Of a DNA stretch of 64,000 bases, positions 26,345 to 36,019 are shown piece after piece. The DNA is taken from NCBI GenBank assembly GCA_964427535.1, contig CAYRVF010000002.1:21495-85494 (forward strand), read 5' to 3'. A model generated the notes under the pieces. That model was not told the origin of the DNA, made no database searches, and saw only the letters and a list, made by a program, of their open reading frames with translations. The stretch is from CAYRVF01 sp964427535 (GTDB lineage: Bacteria; Chloroflexota; Ktedonobacteria; Ktedonobacterales; JADMIN01). The translations under genes were made by a program, and so were the position numbers. Numbering within the stretch: the stretch's first letter is position 1; each line of letters begins with the position of its first letter.

Positions 26345-26456
26345 ATTTTAGCATATGGATGGGGCGACCGCCGCTGGAGCAGCAGTTGACTCTTGGCTGG
26401 CGAGGCATGTGTCAAGGCGCTGTCCGACGAGTGTCCGAGCATTGTCGGGACATGTC
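26345..26456 (-). promoter_or_regulatory. TGTC 11-11-10 array and conserved promoter region of the first LuxR regulator
   Basis: TGTC words start at 26421, 26432, 26443 and 26453 and are followed by GCGGAGG. On the minus strand a -10 candidate (TAAAAT, 26350-26345) lies about 70 bp downstream of the array. GTTCGGATG near 26309 also recurs in the promoter region of the paralogue. Same array spacing at 53.05 and 58.86 kb. Confidence 0.6.
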
Positions 26457-26538
26457 CTTGGGTGCGGAGGCGGGGCTGCGCCACACACAAAGCGTGCTCC
26501 ATGTCCCGCCGGTCAGAGAGGCGAACGAGGGGCGCTCG

Positions 26539-27847
26539 TCATCGGCTGCCAACCATGCGGGAACCACGGCGGTCGTATCGATCAAACCAGAGCAACGCGG
26601 CCAGAATGAGCAGCAGCAGCGCAATCAGGACCGTGAGGACGAGAGACGCGGTGAACAAGCCCGTCCGCTGTGCCAGCACTCCCACTCCTACCACGGGGAA
26701 ACTGCTCAAGGACGCCACGGCAAAATAGGCTGATACCAACTCAGCCTTGTGGTGCGCAGGCGCCACCTGATTGATGGCGGCTAGGCACCCCATCGACGCC
26801 AGACCCGCGCCCACACCACCGATCACGGTGCCTACGAGCAAGGAGGCGAATGCCGGCCGAGCCAGACCTGCTTCGATGAGGGTGAGGCCCACCAGCAGCA
26901 AGATCACTCCGGCCAGCCGCGCCCTCCAACTGCTCAGCGTCTGCAGAAGCAGCAGAGAGAGCACCCGCCCCAAAGAGCACACAGACCATACCTCCGGCTA
27001 ATGCCAGGTTGGGGGCATGCAGGATAGTCCTTAGGAACGTCGGGGCCAGGGCGCTGAAGAGGGCCAGGATGGTGGTGAGACAGAAAGCCGTCCCTGCCGC
27101 TGGCCAAAAGATCGCTGCAGTGGAGGCGGTCACGCCCAGTTGTGGATGCAGGTCGAGCCTGTGATCCCGGGCCTCCACCGACTCGGGCAGGAGCACGCCG
27201 ACGAGCAGAACGCTCATGGCGAGGACGGCCAGGTACACGACAAACACCAGTTGTGTCGGGGACGGCGCAAACTGCGCGAACAGTCCCGCGACAAGCGGTC
27301 CCAGGCCCAAGCCCCCAAGATACATGGCGGTTGCCAGCCAACCCGCCTGACGAAGGTTTCCGGCCGGTTGAAGCTCCGCTAAGCCAGAGGGCACCGTTCC
27401 GGTCAGAAGCCCAGCAGCAAAGCCGGACAAGACTCGCCCCGCCAGCAGTAACAGCAGGACCTGTTGGGCCAAAATAAAGAGGATGGTACTAGCGCAGGCC
27501 ACGCCGAGCGCTCCCAACAGCACCGGACGTCGCCCGAATTGGTCGGAGAGGCGACCGAAAAAGAGGAGTGCCGTCAGCATACCGAGAGTAAAGACCGCGA
27601 AGAGGACGGTGATGATGACGGCGGGAAAGCGATCGTACTCCTGCCAGAGCACATAAAGCGGGGTCGGCAGGGTCGTGCCGAGCATCCCTACCACGAAGAC
27701 TCCGGCTAGCACGCAGTACGCCAGGCGGCGGGGGAGCAGATGGTGGCGTTGCGTTACCCGCATATCCAGGTGGACAACGCACGGCGCCTGATCTGTTACT
27801 TGGTGCGTTTTGGGTCGCCGCTGTGGCATGGCTTTACCTTCGCCCAC
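26539..27847 (-). pseudogene. MFS transporter, split by a frameshift
   Basis: Two overlapping frames together give a ~430-aa, 12-helix major facilitator. The 5' part includes the MFS loop motif GRLSDQFGRRPVLLG and helices 1 to about 9, ending cleanly at GGMVCVLFGAGALS. The rest (LLLLQTLSSWRARLAGVILL onward, helices 10-12, ending RYDRRG) lies in another frame. The switch falls in a CTCTCTCTG-type run at about 26950-26962, a common slippage site. It could be an assembly error, slippage or a young pseudogene. The start could be 27847, 27829 or 27763. The gene lies before the LuxR promoter on the same strand. Confidence 0.75.
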
Positions 27848-28069
27848 CAGTCACCCCTGATGGTATCGTTGGCAGAGCATGCTCGATGCTTGCTCACTTT
27901 GTGCGCGGTCCCGTGCCGTCCGGCGAACTCGGAATACCGCAACCTTTGCCTCGCTGAGCTGGTCACGACGATGCCCGGCGCCAGCAGGGCCATATGGACC
28001 TGCGGTTCAGTCCCGTCCAGGTCACATCGGTGACCGCGAGCTCACAGCTCGAGCCTTAAGCTCGCCACC

Positions 28070-29797
28070 TTACTGGCGGCGGAGCTCGGTAGTGCCGCTC
28101 GACGTGGGGATAGCGGGTCCAGGGTCGTTACTTGGACGGGAAGCGATGTGCGCGAGCACCTGATGAATGAAGGCGATAGCCATGCTGCCTTCGCCGACCC
28201 CCGCCGCGACACGCTTCACTGCTCCGTGGCGCACATCGCCGGTAGCGAATATGCCCGGGACACTGGTTTCCAGCAGAAACGGATCGCGGTGTGTGACATC
28301 GCGGGGCCACCTCGCGGCGGGCACATCCGCTCCAGTACAGAGAAAGCCTTGCGCATCGCGCACGATCTCCTGCGGCAGCCAATCGGTCATGGCGCTGGCG
28401 CCGATGAGAATGAAAACGGCGTCGGCTGGCAACGTTTCGGTGGTCTCGGCGCCTGCGCGCCGCACGGTGATCGCTTCTAGACGATGCTCGCCTGCCACGC
28501 CGATCAGCTGGGTGTCTGTTGAGACGGTGATATTGCGGCGCGTGGCGAGCTGGGTGACGAGATACGCTGACATCGAGCTAGCCAATGCGGATCCGCGCAC
28601 CAGGAGCGTCACCTCGGACGCGTAATTGGCAAAGAACATTGCCGCCTGCCCAGCCGAGTTCCCACCGCCAATAAGAAATACGCGGCGCCCTCGCACTCCC
28701 AGAGCCTCCGAGCGCGCTGCCCCATAATAGACTCCCGCACCAATGAAGCGCTCCAATCCAGGGATGTTCAGGGTGCGGTACGCAACGCCAGTAGCAATGA
28801 TCACCGCGCGCGAGTGCACCAGTGAGCCATCGTCCAGCGTCACGACGTGCCACGGCACGCCCGGAGTGAGGGTGGCGACACGACGGGCGACAATGAGCTC
28901 TGCGCCAAATCGCAGCGCCTGATTCAGCGCCCGGTCTGCCAGATCATCTCCGGAGACGCCAATCGGAAAGCCGAGATAATTTTCGATCCGCGTCGAGGTT
29001 CCCGCTTGCCCCCCCGGCGCGAACTCTTCGATGAGCAGCGTGTGTAAGCCTTCGGAAGCGCCGTACACGGCTGCGGCAAGACCGCTCGGTCCGCCGCCGA
29101 TGATCACGACATCATACTGTGTCGCCGCTGGAGTTGTCGCCAACCCGACCGCGCGGGCGATCTCCTCCGGTGTTGGGCAGGACAATGTGGTGCCATCAGG
29201 CAAAACGAGCACCGGATAGGCGGCATGCTGGTCAAGCGGAGGAATGTGGGGGACATCGGCGGGATTGGTTGGGTCACGCCATTCAAAGTCGACAAAGTTG
29301 CGCGCGAGGAAATCGCGCACATTATGGCATGCCAGATCGCCCGCTGTGCCGATGACCAGAGGAATGCGATCGCCGTGTAACGTAGCGTCTTCCACTCCCA
29401 GAAGGCGTTGCTGAATGACCTCGGTCAACTCGTGACGCAGCGCGGGGACCTGAGAGACAATCGCTCGAAAATCCTGTGCGCCGAGTCGCAGCAGACGGCA
29501 GGGGTCCAGCGCCTGAGCGCTTGCGAAGAATGGGGCGCCGAGGAGGACCGGAATCTCGCCAATATACCCACCCGCATCACGGATAGCCAACTGACGCAGT
29601 TTTCCCCCAACGAGCTTCACGACGGCGAAGCGTCCGCTGAGGAGTGCAAAGAAGGCTCCTGGCTCTCCCTCTCGCGCGACCCACTCGCCGGCATTCAGGT
29701 GAACGTCGGCAGCTTGCGCTGCGATCTGTGCAATTGTGGTCTCATCCAAATGCTCGAACAGCGGAATCTGCCGGACCTCATCAGGTGTAATCATCAC
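28070..29797 (-). CDS. cyclic-nucleotide-domain thioredoxin-reductase-like flavoprotein
   Basis: The 575-aa protein has a cyclic-nucleotide-binding-like domain (about 12-130), then a thioredoxin/glutaredoxin-like insert (145-220, NVRDFLARNFVDFEWRD). A TrxR-type flavoprotein follows with FAD loop GGGPSG (234-239), NADPH loop GGGNSAGQAA (377-386) and C-terminal GIFATGDVR. Where thioredoxin reductase has the redox pair C-x-x-C, this protein reads YYGAARSEA (357-365), so it cannot reduce thioredoxin by the usual disulfide. Such CNB-TrxR-like fusions are known in soil bacteria, without clear function. It overlaps the DHA2 exporter by four bases (ATGA), so the two are translationally coupled. Confidence 0.85.
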   Translation of the reverse strand: MMITPDEVRQIPLFEHLDETTIAQIAAQAADVHLNAGEWVAREGEPGAFFALLSGRFAVVKLVGGKLRQLAIRDAGGYIGEIPVLLGAPFFASAQALDPCRLLRLGAQDFRAIVSQVPALRHELTEVIQQRLLGVEDATLHGDRIPLVIGTAGDLACHNVRDFLARNFVDFEWRDPTNPADVPHIPPLDQHAAYPVLVLPDGTTLSCPTPEEIARAVGLATTPAATQYDVVIIGGGPSGLAAAVYGASEGLHTLLIEEFAPGGQAGTSTRIENYLGFPIGVSGDDLADRALNQALRFGAELIVARRVATLTPGVPWHVVTLDDGSLVHSRAVIIATGVAYRTLNIPGLERFIGAGVYYGAARSEALGVRGRRVFLIGGGNSAGQAAMFFANYASEVTLLVRGSALASSMSAYLVTQLATRRNITVSTDTQLIGVAGEHRLEAITVRRAGAETTETLPADAVFILIGASAMTDWLPQEIVRDAQGFLCTGADVPAARWPRDVTHRDPFLLETSVPGIFATGDVRHGAVKRVAAGVGEGSMAIAFIHQVLAHIASRPSNDPGPAIPTSSGTTELRRQ

Positions 29798-31479
29798 TGT
29801 CCTCCCCGTCTGCCAGTTTCGCTGCCTAGCATAGCGCTTCCGCGGGACAGCGCACTGCGAGATCGAATTCGCACCCCCGCAAATGTCTCACGGACCCCTT
29901 TGCCCTCTATCAGCGCTGCCGCCGCGACGGCCGAACCGAGTGCGAGCGCGGCGCCGATCAGCATCGCCACGCGAAAACCGGAGACAAACGCGTCAGCGAC
30001 GGCGCCTTGGATAGCCGCCTGCGTTGCCATACTAAGTCCTGGCGGCAGTTGCACGCCTGCGAGCTGCGTGCGCTGCGCATCGAGTGTCTGCTGGATAGCA
30101 GGCGCCAGGTGCAGCGCGGCGATATTCGACGCGAAGGCATGGCTGAAGACGGCCACGACCACGAGATTCAGCACGGCGATGGCGAGCAGCCCGGCGGCGC
30201 GCGAGACGGCGTTATTGACGCCCGACGCGACGCCCGAGCGCTCCGTGCCGATCGCATTCATCACGGCAGTGGTGAGCGGCGCGATGACGAGTGCCATGCC
30301 CAGGCTCAACACGACGATGGCGGGGAAGTACGTCAGCCAGTAGCTACCGCCGATGCCGGGGAGCGCAAAGAGCGCGAACCCGGCACCCGCGATGATCGGG
30401 CCAACGATCAAGGGCAACCGCGCGCCGACGCGCCGGACCAGGCCGCCGGACCAGGGCGAGAGCGCGAAGATGATGACGGTAAACGGGAGGAATGCGGCGC
30501 CTGCCTCGGCCGGCGAGTAGCCCTGAACTTCCTGCAGGTTGAACGGGAGAAAGTACAGTGCGCCGCCCAACGCACCATAGAGCAGCAGTGTCAGCAGATT
30601 GGCGCCGCTAAAGGTGCGCGAGCGGAAGACGGATAGCGGTACCATCGGCGCATAGCCCGCCCGCTCGGCGTGCAGCTCAACGGCGGCGAACCCGGCGAGT
30701 GCGGCAACGCCTACAGCCAGCGCGAGCAAGACGAGCGGCGCGCCCAGTCCCAGTGAGCTTGATTCCACGAGACCGAGCACGAGCGCACCGAGGCCAAGGG
30801 TCGCGAGGGCGGCACCAGGCAGATCTAGATGGCCAGTGTGGGCGCCCACGCCGTAGCTCTCTTGGACGAAGCGAAATGACACGGCGAGAGTGATGGCCGC
30901 AATCGGCAGGTTGATGAAGAACACCCAGCGCCAGGACGCCGTCTGCACGAGCCAGCCGCCGAGCACTGGACCAATCGCCGAGGTGACGGTGGTGAAGGCT
31001 GACCAGGTGCCAATGGCGCCGCCGCGGCGCCGCTCGTCGAAGGAAGCTCCGATGATGGCGAGACTTCCCGGCACCAGGAGCGCACCACCGATTCCCTGTA
31101 CGGCCCGTGCGCCGATCAACACGACGAGAGTAGGGGCAAGTCCGCAGACGATGGAGGCGAGGGTAAAGAGGGCAACACCACTCGTGAAGATGCGGCGTCG
31201 GCCCAGCCGGTCGCCGAGCGACCCACCGACCAGAATCAAGGCCGCGAGGAAGAGCGAATACGCTTCTATGACCCACTGCACGTTGGTGGCGGAGGCATGA
31301 AAATCGCGCTGGATTGTCGGCAGTGCAACGTTGACTACCGTGCCGTCTATGAACGACAAGCTCGACCCGAGGATGGTGGCGACAAGCACCCAAACAGCGG
31401 CTTTGGGCGCACATGGCGCAGTTGGCGGTGTCGCGCGGATCGCGACTTCATCGCAGGGTGGCCGGATGTGGATGCTCAT
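29794..31479 (-). CDS. DHA2-family (14-helix) MFS multidrug exporter
   Basis: The 561-aa protein has 14 predicted helices with DHA2 signatures. These are SLSFIDGTVVNVALPTIQRDF in helix 1, GGSLGDRLGRRRIFTSGVALF (motif A), GARAVQGIGGALLVPGSLAII and the antiporter motif C-like GPVLGGWLVQTASWRWVFFINLP. It should export cationic drugs or other hydrophobic compounds against protons. The ATG at 31479 follows CAAGGATATCCCG; a longer frame to 31584 has no clear ribosome site. Coupling to the CNB flavoprotein suggests a response to toxic or redox-active compounds, as inference. Confidence 0.9.
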   Translation of the reverse strand: MSIHIRPPCDEVAIRATPPTAPCAPKAAVWVLVATILGSSLSFIDGTVVNVALPTIQRDFHASATNVQWVIEAYSLFLAALILVGGSLGDRLGRRRIFTSGVALFTLASIVCGLAPTLVVLIGARAVQGIGGALLVPGSLAIIGASFDERRRGGAIGTWSAFTTVTSAIGPVLGGWLVQTASWRWVFFINLPIAAITLAVSFRFVQESYGVGAHTGHLDLPGAALATLGLGALVLGLVESSSLGLGAPLVLLALAVGVAALAGFAAVELHAERAGYAPMVPLSVFRSRTFSGANLLTLLLYGALGGALYFLPFNLQEVQGYSPAEAGAAFLPFTVIIFALSPWSGGLVRRVGARLPLIVGPIIAGAGFALFALPGIGGSYWLTYFPAIVVLSLGMALVIAPLTTAVMNAIGTERSGVASGVNNAVSRAAGLLAIAVLNLVVVAVFSHAFASNIAALHLAPAIQQTLDAQRTQLAGVQLPPGLSMATQAAIQGAVADAFVSGFRVAMLIGAALALGSAVAAAALIEGKGVRETFAGVRIRSRSALSRGSAMLGSETGRRGGQ

Positions 31480-31711
31480 CGGGATATCCTTGCACTCCTT
31501 GCGCTCCTTGTAGTTCTCACAACCTCGTGTCCGTGTACGCTCCTGCGTCTGGGTATATACTGCTCCTATGCTCCCCAGGAGCACGACAGCAGCCCCGGAG
31601 CGCGCGATAACTCTGACATACCCGGGCGGATACCAGCCCGACTGCCATATCCCCGTTCGTCATCCCGTCTCATCATGGTTCGGATACGCCCTGTCTCCTC
31701 CGTTTCCCCCG

Positions 31712-32659
31712 CTAGCTTTTGCGGAGATCAGGGGCAGGCATACCAATCAGCTGCAGGCGTGCCTCATTCCAGGCCAGATGGAAGGCGGCCCGTACCGCTG
31801 GCGAGCTCGTTCCCAGCATGCGCACGGCTACGCCGCAGTCGTTAGGCAACTCGCTCACCCCGGCCAGCACCGACGTCTGGCTCGTAAGACAGTGGTATAG
31901 GCAATCAGACAGAGAGCGGGCGGGGATTTGGCGGGTCACGATGTACAATGTAGCCAGCACGTCATACGGACCGAGCCTACCAGGTGACTGCGGCGTGTCG
32001 AAAGCTGGCGCGAACTTGATTCTGTCGACGACGACGGGCGTTCCGTCCAGCCCACTGACCTCCGTATCAGCGTAGTAGAGCGTGTAGGCATGGGCCTCAC
32101 CAGAGGCGACCCGGCCGGGAAGCAGGATCTCGCCGAGGATCACGCTCGCTGTGGGGGCAACCGTGAGACGGAGACGTTGATAGAAGCGCGCGTCCTTGAA
32201 CGGTATGACCGGGTCAGGCAAGTATTCGAGGTACGCGCCTTCTCCCGCGCGCAGGTTGACCATCTGGGTCGCGAAGTTGTTGTCCATCCGATACAGCTTC
32301 GTGGCGGCCTGCGTTGTAAAGTGGACCGCGGAGCCAGGCGCGCAGTCCAACTCTATCCGGTAGCGATCCCCTTGCACCAGGCCGTCACCCATCTGGAGCG
32401 CATAGATGAACGCCATATCCGGCCGTCTGGGGTCCGTGTAGATGGGACGTAACATGTAGAGCGGTCCGTGCAGAGACCGGCGAACGATCCGCGTCGCCCC
32501 CGCTGATGGAGCACAGGCAAGGTCCAACAATCCCAGCTTGGTGACGCTTCCCGCGCACAGCCCCGCGATGGGCGTGTCACATGCGCGGAATTCGGCGGGG
32601 AGATCCTCAGGGGTGTACCACGTTGGATCGTCGCGAAGTCGCACCTCTGCCGTGCTCAT
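31712..32659 (-). CDS. ureD: urease accessory protein UreD
   Basis: The 315-aa protein has UreD features. These include an N-terminal TKLGLLDLACAPSAGATRIVRRSLHGPLYMLRPIYTD region, then FTTQAATKLYRMDNNFATQ (the conserved TQAATK block), YLEYLPDPVIPFKDARFYQR and EILLPGRVASGE. UreD, with UreF and UreG, forms the scaffold that delivers nickel to the urease apoenzyme. It is the last gene of the cluster and its ATG overlaps the ureG stop (ATGA). Length fits the family (about 270-320). Confidence 0.93.
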   Translation of the reverse strand: MSTAEVRLRDDPTWYTPEDLPAEFRACDTPIAGLCAGSVTKLGLLDLACAPSAGATRIVRRSLHGPLYMLRPIYTDPRRPDMAFIYALQMGDGLVQGDRYRIELDCAPGSAVHFTTQAATKLYRMDNNFATQMVNLRAGEGAYLEYLPDPVIPFKDARFYQRLRLTVAPTASVILGEILLPGRVASGEAHAYTLYYADTEVSGLDGTPVVVDRIKFAPAFDTPQSPGRLGPYDVLATLYIVTRQIPARSLSDCLYHCLTSQTSVLAGVSELPNDCGVAVRMLGTSSPAVRAAFHLAWNEARLQLIGMPAPDLRKS

Positions 32660-33357
32660 AGCAGTGGTCTCACGGCCACATGCTCGATCCGATCCGCGAC
32701 ATCGCGCAGACCCTCACCCGTGAGACAATTCGTGAACACGAACGGTCGATCACCTCGCACGCGTTGTGCATCTCGCTCCATCACCTCCAGGCTGGCTCTG
32801 ACGTAGGGCGCTAGGTCCATCTTGTTGATCACTAACAAGTCAGAGGTGGTGACGCCTGGACCACGCTTGCGAGGGATCTTGTCGCCTTCGGCCACGTCGA
32901 TCACGAAGATGAAGTAGTCCGCGAGCGCCGGACTGTAGGTGAGGGTCAGGTTGTCCCCGCCGCTCTCCAGCAGCACGATATCCGCGTCTGGAAAGCGCTG
33001 CGTCAGCTCTTCGACCGCCGCCAGATTCATCGTCGGGTCGTCGCGCACCGCAGTATGCGGACACGAGCCTGTCTCGACCCCCACTACCCGCGCAGGGTCC
33101 AACACTCCTGACAGGGTGCGACGCACGTGCTCGGCGTCCTCCTGGGTGAAGATGTCGTTCGTGATCACGATCGGATGGCGGCCATCCGCGATCAACAACG
33201 GCACGAGCGCCTCGATGAGCGCCGTCTTGCCAGCGCCTACGGGCCCCCCGATGCCGATGCGTGGCGCCTCGCCAGGCACCCGAGCGTGGATGTCCTCCAT
33301 GGGCTCGTGGACGTGCAGATGGCTGTGCGTGATTCTCCCGTCGAGTTCGCTCGGCAT
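32656..33357 (-). CDS. ureG: urease accessory GTPase UreG
   Basis: From the ATG at 33357 (GAAGGGAGGGACAGAG before it) the 233-aa protein has a His-rich start (THSHLHVHEP, residues 10-19) and the P-loop GGPVGAGKT (37-45). The metal-site segment ETGSCPHTAVRDD and the switch ESGGDNLTLTYSPAL follow, with NKMDLAP for base recognition. UreG hydrolyses GTP to load nickel into urease and dimerises around the Cys-Pro-His metal site. The N-terminal His cluster may bind nickel, which would matter since no ureE is present in the cluster. It lies between ureF and ureD. Confidence 0.95.
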   Translation of the reverse strand: MPSELDGRITHSHLHVHEPMEDIHARVPGEAPRIGIGGPVGAGKTALIEALVPLLIADGRHPIVITNDIFTQEDAEHVRRTLSGVLDPARVVGVETGSCPHTAVRDDPTMNLAAVEELTQRFPDADIVLLESGGDNLTLTYSPALADYFIFVIDVAEGDKIPRKRGPGVTTSDLLVINKMDLAPYVRASLEVMERDAQRVRGDRPFVFTNCLTGEGLRDVADRIEHVAVRPLL

Positions 33358-33440
33358 CTCTGTCCCTCCCTTCAGGTGATCTCCCGCGTCCCGCGTCTTG
33401 CTCTCTCGACTCCTCGCACGGGCACGCCCACGCAGGCACG

Positions 33441-34211
33441 TCAACTCATGAACAGGCGCACCTCGGCCCGCTCGTGCCGCATTGCCAGAATGTCGATACG
33501 GGGCACGCAACTGGCGATGTCTTGAACGCCCCTGTCACAATTCGTCTGTGCCACCTCGGCAATGACGGGCTTCAGTCGATGTAATACGATCTGTGCGACG
33601 ACGTGGTCGACGAGCGAGAGGCGTACGGCCGCGGCCACGCAGCCTGACGCCAGGGCATACAATTCTCCCGCAAGGGCCATCTCTCGCGCGATGCCCTGGG
33701 TGACCATGACGAGGCCGAGCACAATCGCATGGTTACCTGGCGCCTGATTGCGCCGCACGTACTCAGCGTACGTATCCAACGCCTCGCCACCAAAGATCTG
33801 TGTGGCTATGCGGAGGAGTTGCCGCCCGGTGCGATGCGACGTCGACCGTGCTTCACGAGGCAGCTTCGTGGCGGTGAGCCGGATATCGGCCCGTACCGCG
33901 ACCTCCAGGTTATCTTCCTCAAGTGCGCGATGGGCACAGGCGAGCGCCACGCCATCAGCGGCGCCGAAGCCGTACCGCAGGTAATCGGCAAGCAACGCCT
34001 CCAAGTTTGCGGGTTCCACCTGCTTGGCCTGCACGAAGGCCTCGAGCCCATGCGAGAGGGTATACAGACCGCTCGGGAAGAACGAGTCCCCCAGCTGGAG
34101 ACCGCCGAGGAATGCCATCAGATGCTCCATCCCAGGGCGGGGCTCCAGCGGCTCTTCTCCCCCCACATGATCCGCAGTGAGGTCAACTGCCACCTTGTGT
34201 TGGCCCACCAT
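33441..34211 (-). CDS. ureF: urease accessory protein UreF
   Basis: The 256-aa protein has UreF hallmarks: LQLGDSFFPSGLYTLSHGLEAFV near residue 40, YLRYGFGAADGVALACAHRA, LPREARSTSHRTGRQLLRIA and the tail DILAMRHERAEVRLFMS. UreF bridges UreD and UreG and gates GTP hydrolysis during nickel insertion. The ATG at 34211 has GGAAGGACG 8 bp upstream and gives about 27 extra residues; a shorter start at 34130 (MEHLMAFLGG) is possible. It follows ureC in the same direction. Confidence 0.92.
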   Translation of the reverse strand: MVGQHKVAVDLTADHVGGEEPLEPRPGMEHLMAFLGGLQLGDSFFPSGLYTLSHGLEAFVQAKQVEPANLEALLADYLRYGFGAADGVALACAHRALEEDNLEVAVRADIRLTATKLPREARSTSHRTGRQLLRIATQIFGGEALDTYAEYVRRNQAPGNHAIVLGLVMVTQGIAREMALAGELYALASGCVAAAVRLSLVDHVVAQIVLHRLKPVIAEVAQTNCDRGVQDIASCVPRIDILAMRHERAEVRLFMS

Positions 34212-34300
34212 CGGTGACACGTCCTTCCCAAGAACGGCTTCAGATACGCCGGGAACTTGGTGGATACCGGCGTCGCCAGCGCCTGGACGCTGTAGCCTGC

Positions 34301-36019
34301 TCACACGATGAAGTACAGCTGCGTCATCGGAAGCCTGTCGGCAGGCTCCACAGCAGCGAGCTCGCCGTCGACACGCACCTGATAGGTCTCCGGATCAATC
34401 TCGATGCGCGGTGTCGCGCTGTTCCGCACCATCGCCTGCTTGTTCACACTACGGCAGTTCTGCACCGCTACAACCGGGCGTTCCAGCCCCAGCGTCTCAG
34501 GGACGCCCAAGTCGACGGCAGCCTGCGATAGGAAGGTGACGGAGGTGTGCCGCGCGGCCTTGCCGAGGGTCCCGAACACCGGCCGGAACAGCACTGGTTC
34601 CGGCGTTGGGATCGAGGCGTTGGGATCGCCCATAATCGACCAGGCGATCATACCGCCCTTGAGCACCATCTTGGGCTTGACCCCGAATGTGTCGCTCGGC
34701 CAGAGCACGATGTCGGCCAGCTTGCCCGGTTCCAGTGAGCCAACGACGTGGGCCAAGCCATGGGTGAGGGCTGAATTGATCGTCAGCTTCGCCAGGTAGC
34801 GCAGCACGCGGAAGTTGTCGTTGTCGGCGTTGTCCTCTGTAAGCTTGCCCCGCTGGCGCTTCATCTTGTCAGCGGTCTGGAAGCACCGCGTCACGGTCTC
34901 GCCAATGCGCCCCATCGCCTGAGAATCAGAGGAGAACATGCTGATCGCGCCGAGGTCGTGCAGCACATCTTCGGCCCCTTGGGTCTCGGGCCGAATGCGG
35001 CTTTTGGCGAAGGCCACGTCCTCGGGATTGTCCGGACTGAGATGATGGGTGATCATCGTCATGTAGAACAGATTGGGCGCGGTATCCACCGTGAAGGGCC
35101 GCGTCGGGTTGGTTGACGACGGCAGCACGTTGGGCAGACCAGCGATCGCCATAATGTCCGGCGCGTGGCCGCCTCCCGCGCCCTCGATGTGGAACGCGTG
35201 GATGGTACGACCATTGATCGCGCTGATCGTGTCGCCGACGTACCCGTACTCATTCAGCGTGTCGGTGTGTATCGACACCTGAATGCCGTACTCATCGGCG
35301 ACGTTGAGGGCGCAATCAATCACAGTGGCCGGCGCCCCCCAATCCTCGTGGATCTTCAGCGCACACGCGCCCGCCTCGATTTGCTCGCGCAGCGAGTCGG
35401 GCAGACTGCTGTTGCCCTTGCCCATCAGGCCGATGTTGACGGGCAGCGTGTCACACGCCTCGAGCATGCGCGCCAAATGCCACGGACCGGGCGTCGAGGT
35501 CACCCCTCGAGAGCCGTCGGCGGGCCCAGTGCCGCCCCCTAAAAGCGTCGTCACACCATTGGAGAGCGCGTGAGCGACCTGCTCCTGGGTCAGAAAGTGG
35601 ACGTGTGTGTCGATGGCTCCGGGGGTGGCGATGAGCCCTTCTCCGGAGATGGCTTCCGTTCCCGCGCCCACGACTAGATTCGGGTCCACATCATCCATGA
35701 TATGGGGGTTGCCGGAATTGCCGATGCCGACGATCCTCCCATCCCGAATCCCGATGTCGGCTTTGACGATGCCGATCACAGGATCCATCACGATGACGTT
35801 GGTGATGACCGTGTCGAGCGCGCCTTCCCTGTTCGTCAGGCCGGGGATCTGTCCCATGCCGTCGCGCATCGTCTTGCCCCCGCCGTAGACCTCCTCATCG
35901 CCTGGAAAGAGGAGGCTGCGCTCGACCGCACAGATGAGCTCGGTATCGGCCAACCGGAACCGGTCGCCCGTGGTCGGACCATAGAGGTCAGTGTATTGGT
36001 TGCGCGGAATCTGTGTCAT
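34301..36019 (-). CDS. ureC: urease subunit alpha (catalytic)
   Basis: The 572-aa protein hydrolyses urea to ammonia and carbamate at a dinickel centre. Ligands are all present at the positions of the Klebsiella enzyme plus 5: His139 and His141 (DTHVHF), carbamylated Lys222 (LKIHEDWG), His251, His277 (HAFHIEGAGGGHAPD) and Asp365. The mobile flap reads MITHHL: the usual flap cysteine (Cys319 in Klebsiella) is Thr324, while the catalytic flap His325 is kept. This Cys is not strictly required but is the target of thiol-reactive inhibitors. The ATG overlaps the ureB stop by four bases. Confidence 0.97.
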   Translation of the reverse strand: MTQIPRNQYTDLYGPTTGDRFRLADTELICAVERSLLFPGDEEVYGGGKTMRDGMGQIPGLTNREGALDTVITNVIVMDPVIGIVKADIGIRDGRIVGIGNSGNPHIMDDVDPNLVVGAGTEAISGEGLIATPGAIDTHVHFLTQEQVAHALSNGVTTLLGGGTGPADGSRGVTSTPGPWHLARMLEACDTLPVNIGLMGKGNSSLPDSLREQIEAGACALKIHEDWGAPATVIDCALNVADEYGIQVSIHTDTLNEYGYVGDTISAINGRTIHAFHIEGAGGGHAPDIMAIAGLPNVLPSSTNPTRPFTVDTAPNLFYMTMITHHLSPDNPEDVAFAKSRIRPETQGAEDVLHDLGAISMFSSDSQAMGRIGETVTRCFQTADKMKRQRGKLTEDNADNDNFRVLRYLAKLTINSALTHGLAHVVGSLEPGKLADIVLWPSDTFGVKPKMVLKGGMIAWSIMGDPNASIPTPEPVLFRPVFGTLGKAARHTSVTFLSQAAVDLGVPETLGLERPVVAVQNCRSVNKQAMVRNSATPRIEIDPETYQVRVDGELAAVEPADRLPMTQLYFIV

